Part shown: in pieces, positions 62,873 through 64,000 of the stretch
How positions within the stretch are numbered: position 1 is the first letter of the stretch
Layout of the letters: every line of letters starts with the position of its first letter
Assembly: GCF_006503695.1 (NCBI RefSeq)
Contig: NZ_SBIK01000005.1
Span: 62,001 to 126,000, forward strand
DNA: 64,000 nt
Direction of reading: 5' to 3'
Source of the DNA: Tepidiphilus succinatimandens
Lineage (GTDB): Bacteria > Pseudomonadota > Gammaproteobacteria > Burkholderiales > Rhodocyclaceae
The notes under the pieces: generated by a model
Seen by the model: the letters and a program-made list of their open reading frames with translations, nothing else
The model's database searches: none
Told to the model about the DNA's origin: nothing
Program-made: the position numbers and the translations under genes

Positions 62873-63652
62873 TTAGGCGGTTTTGCAGGAAAAGTCCACC
62901 ATGGGGCCAGGCCGAAGGGCATAGACCTCGGCTAGCGCCTCGAAGAGCGCCGGATCCCAGGCAGCGAGCGCCGCCGGTTCGGTAAAGAAAGTCTCCGTCG
63001 CCACCGGGAAGAATTCCTCCGGCCCTTCTTCGGCGTAAGGGTCGAGAGGGGGAGATTTTCCGGTATCGAGCTCGTCTTGCAGTCGCTGCAGCGCGGTTTC
63101 CATCACGCTTTCCCAGCGGGCGCGCGGCAGGGAGGGCGGCAGAGGCGGCACGCCGTCGAGCGCCCCGTCGGCAAGGTCCAGGCGGTGGGCGAATTCGTGC
63201 AGCACCACCTGCACCCCTTCTTCCTCGTCCGTGCCCCAACTCACGATGACCGGGCCACCGTCCCAGGTCTCGCCGTAGAGTTCGTCGTCGAATTCATGCA
63301 CCAGCCCGATCTCGTCGGCAAAGCGGCGGCGCACGCGAAAGGGCTCGGGATAGACGATGACGCCGACGAAGTCTTCGTAGATGCCCAAGCCCGTGCGGTG
63401 CGCCACCAGCGCCGCCTGCCAGGCGATGTTGCCGGCGAGCGCGTCGGTGATGGGCAGCCCGTGCGCCCCGTAGAAGGTCTTGGTGGCGAGAAAGCGCGCG
63501 GCGAGCCGCCGCACCCGTTCGCGCGCCGCAGGAGGGATGTTTGCTGAATAGGGAATGGTGCGTTCGACCGTCTCCCAGAACGCCGCATCGGGCCCCGGGC
63601 GCTCCCTCCGGGCGCGCCAGAGGCGGCGCAAGGCATCGATCCAGGCGGGCAT
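62873..63652 (-). CDS. mtfA: Zinc peptidase MtfA (M90 family)
   Basis: A 259-residue cytosolic zinc peptidase. In E. coli MtfA binds the glucose-PTS repressor Mlc. The active-site HEFAHRLD motif is near residue 150, and the third ligand Glu lies in GPEEFFPVATETFF about 60 residues later. Other blocks are ETVERTIPYSANIPPAARERVRRLAARFLATKTFYGA and VGVIVYPEPFRV. ATG 63652 is chosen because the protein family begins close to this position; the frame stays open far upstream only because it is antisense to or within the next gene. It starts 2 bases from the transporter stop. Confidence 0.92.
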   Translation of the reverse strand: MPAWIDALRRLWRARRERPGPDAAFWETVERTIPYSANIPPAARERVRRLAARFLATKTFYGAHGLPITDALAGNIAWQAALVAHRTGLGIYEDFVGVIVYPEPFRVRRRFADEIGLVHEFDDELYGETWDGGPVIVSWGTDEEEGVQVVLHEFAHRLDLADGALDGVPPLPPSLPRARWESVMETALQRLQDELDTGKSPPLDPYAEEGPEEFFPVATETFFTEPAALAAWDPALFEALAEVYALRPGPMVDFSCKTA

Positions 63653-63654
63653 GG

Positions 63655-64000
63655 CTAAGCCCTTTCGTGCCGGTCCTGCGGCAAGCGCGGCCGCGCCGTG
63701 GCGAGCAGGATTCCGGCAAGGATGGCGACGATGCCCACGGCGTGGTACCACGCCGGGCGCTCGCCAAGGAAGACGAAAGCGAAGAGCGGCGTGAGCGCCG
63801 GCATCAGGTGCAGGAAGAGGCTGCCGACGCCGGGGCCGACCACCGCCACGCCGGCGTTGTAGCACACCATGCCGAGGAAGCCCGGAAAGATGCCGACGTA
63901 GACGATGGCGAGCAGCGAGTCGGCGTGCCAGCGTAGCGGCGGGCCGTCGCGCCATTCCCACAGGCCGAAGGGCAGCAGCACGAGGATGCCGACGGCGATG
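63655..64000 (-). CDS. EamA/DMT-family transporter, C-terminal part (truncated by window end)
   Basis: The last 115 codons of a drug/metabolite transporter run to the window edge; the N-terminal half lies beyond it. Visible hydrophobic segments: IAVGILVLLPFG, LLAIVYVGIFPGFLGMVCYNAGV, GPGVGSLFLHLMPALTPLFAFVFLGERPAWYHAVG and IVAILAGILLATARP. The PALTPLFAFVFLGER block is the EamA signature of the second repeat. Substrate unknown. It precedes mtfA by 2 bases, so both may be cotranscribed. Confidence 0.85.
   Translation of the reverse strand, partial: IAVGILVLLPFGLWEWRDGPPLRWHADSLLAIVYVGIFPGFLGMVCYNAGVAVVGPGVGSLFLHLMPALTPLFAFVFLGERPAWYHAVGIVAILAGILLATARPRLPQDRHERA

Noticed and set aside
1-64000. 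CRISPR array, rRNA genes, replication origin or prophage
   Set aside because: I saw no regularly spaced repeats, no rRNA-like sequence, no cluster of DnaA-box-like sites and no phage structural genes on either strand.

Overview
The window is a 64-kb stretch of GC-rich chromosome from a Gram-negative, flagellated, polyhydroxybutyrate-making bacterium, very probably a betaproteobacterium. The evidence is the block rpsB-tsf-pyrH-frr-uppS-cdsA-dxr-rseP-bamA-skp-lpxD-fabZ-lpxA-lpxB-rnhB, the PhaC/PhaB/PhaR set, class 2 PyrD, and a polar-type flhA-flhF-flhG-fliA-motC-motD end of a flagellar cluster. A Hydrogenophilales or Rhodocyclales-like origin is my inference from style only; no 16S gene is present. 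Nearly all of the sequence is coding, genes are tightly packed, and many starts overlap the preceding stop as ATGA or TGATG.

Layout. 1-5218 (+): end of flhA, a terminator, then flhF, a degenerate flhG, fliA, motC and motD. 5160-7683 (-): aat, bpt and pyrD. 7763-10271 (+): a UDP-glucuronate-epimerase-like gene and a BepA-like M48 metalloprotease. 10308-14852 (+): a three-gene signalling and transport module made of a receiver with an altered phosphorylation site, a membrane PAS/kinase-like/DnaQ-exonuclease fusion, and a large sodium:solute symporter. 14918-18171 (+): alaS and a BrnT-type toxin-antitoxin pair. 18175-21638 (-): phosphomannomutase, a zf-CHCC protein, ilvE and bamD. 21637-30041 (+): rluD, pgeF, phaC, phaB, phaR, rimO, tRNA-Arg(CCT) and uup. 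30046-31966 (-): an HDOD protein, queD and an autoregulated-looking HTH regulator. 32198-48575 (+): lysC, then the long translation and envelope operon. 48637-51873: VapBC, yaaA and a small accessory island with a TacAT pair between IS481-like and IS5-like remnants. 51874-60511 (-): MEMO1-AMMECR1-radical SAM-hydrolase-like operon, mfd, aroG and serB. 60632-62353 (+): ispD, ispF and thpR. 62370-64000 (-): a host-attachment-family protein, mtfA and a truncated EamA transporter.

How the genes work together. FlhF/FlhG/FliA set flagellar placement and late-gene transcription, and MotC/MotD form a stator. The central block joins protein synthesis factors to isoprenoid (dxr, uppS; later ispD, ispF), phospholipid (cdsA), outer-membrane protein (rseP, bamA, skp; bamD elsewhere) and lipid A (lpxD, fabZ, lpxA, lpxB) synthesis. 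PhaC and PhaB make PHB and PhaR presumably senses it.

The most unusual items are the phosphotransfer-defective-looking receiver plus kinase-like exonuclease beside a symporter with an EF-hand-like loop, FlhG without a Walker A motif but with its FlhF-activating helix, a degenerate hydrolase-like partner in the AmmeMemoRadiSam operon, and a TacT toxin whose last 15 residues are encoded antisense to an IS5 remnant.
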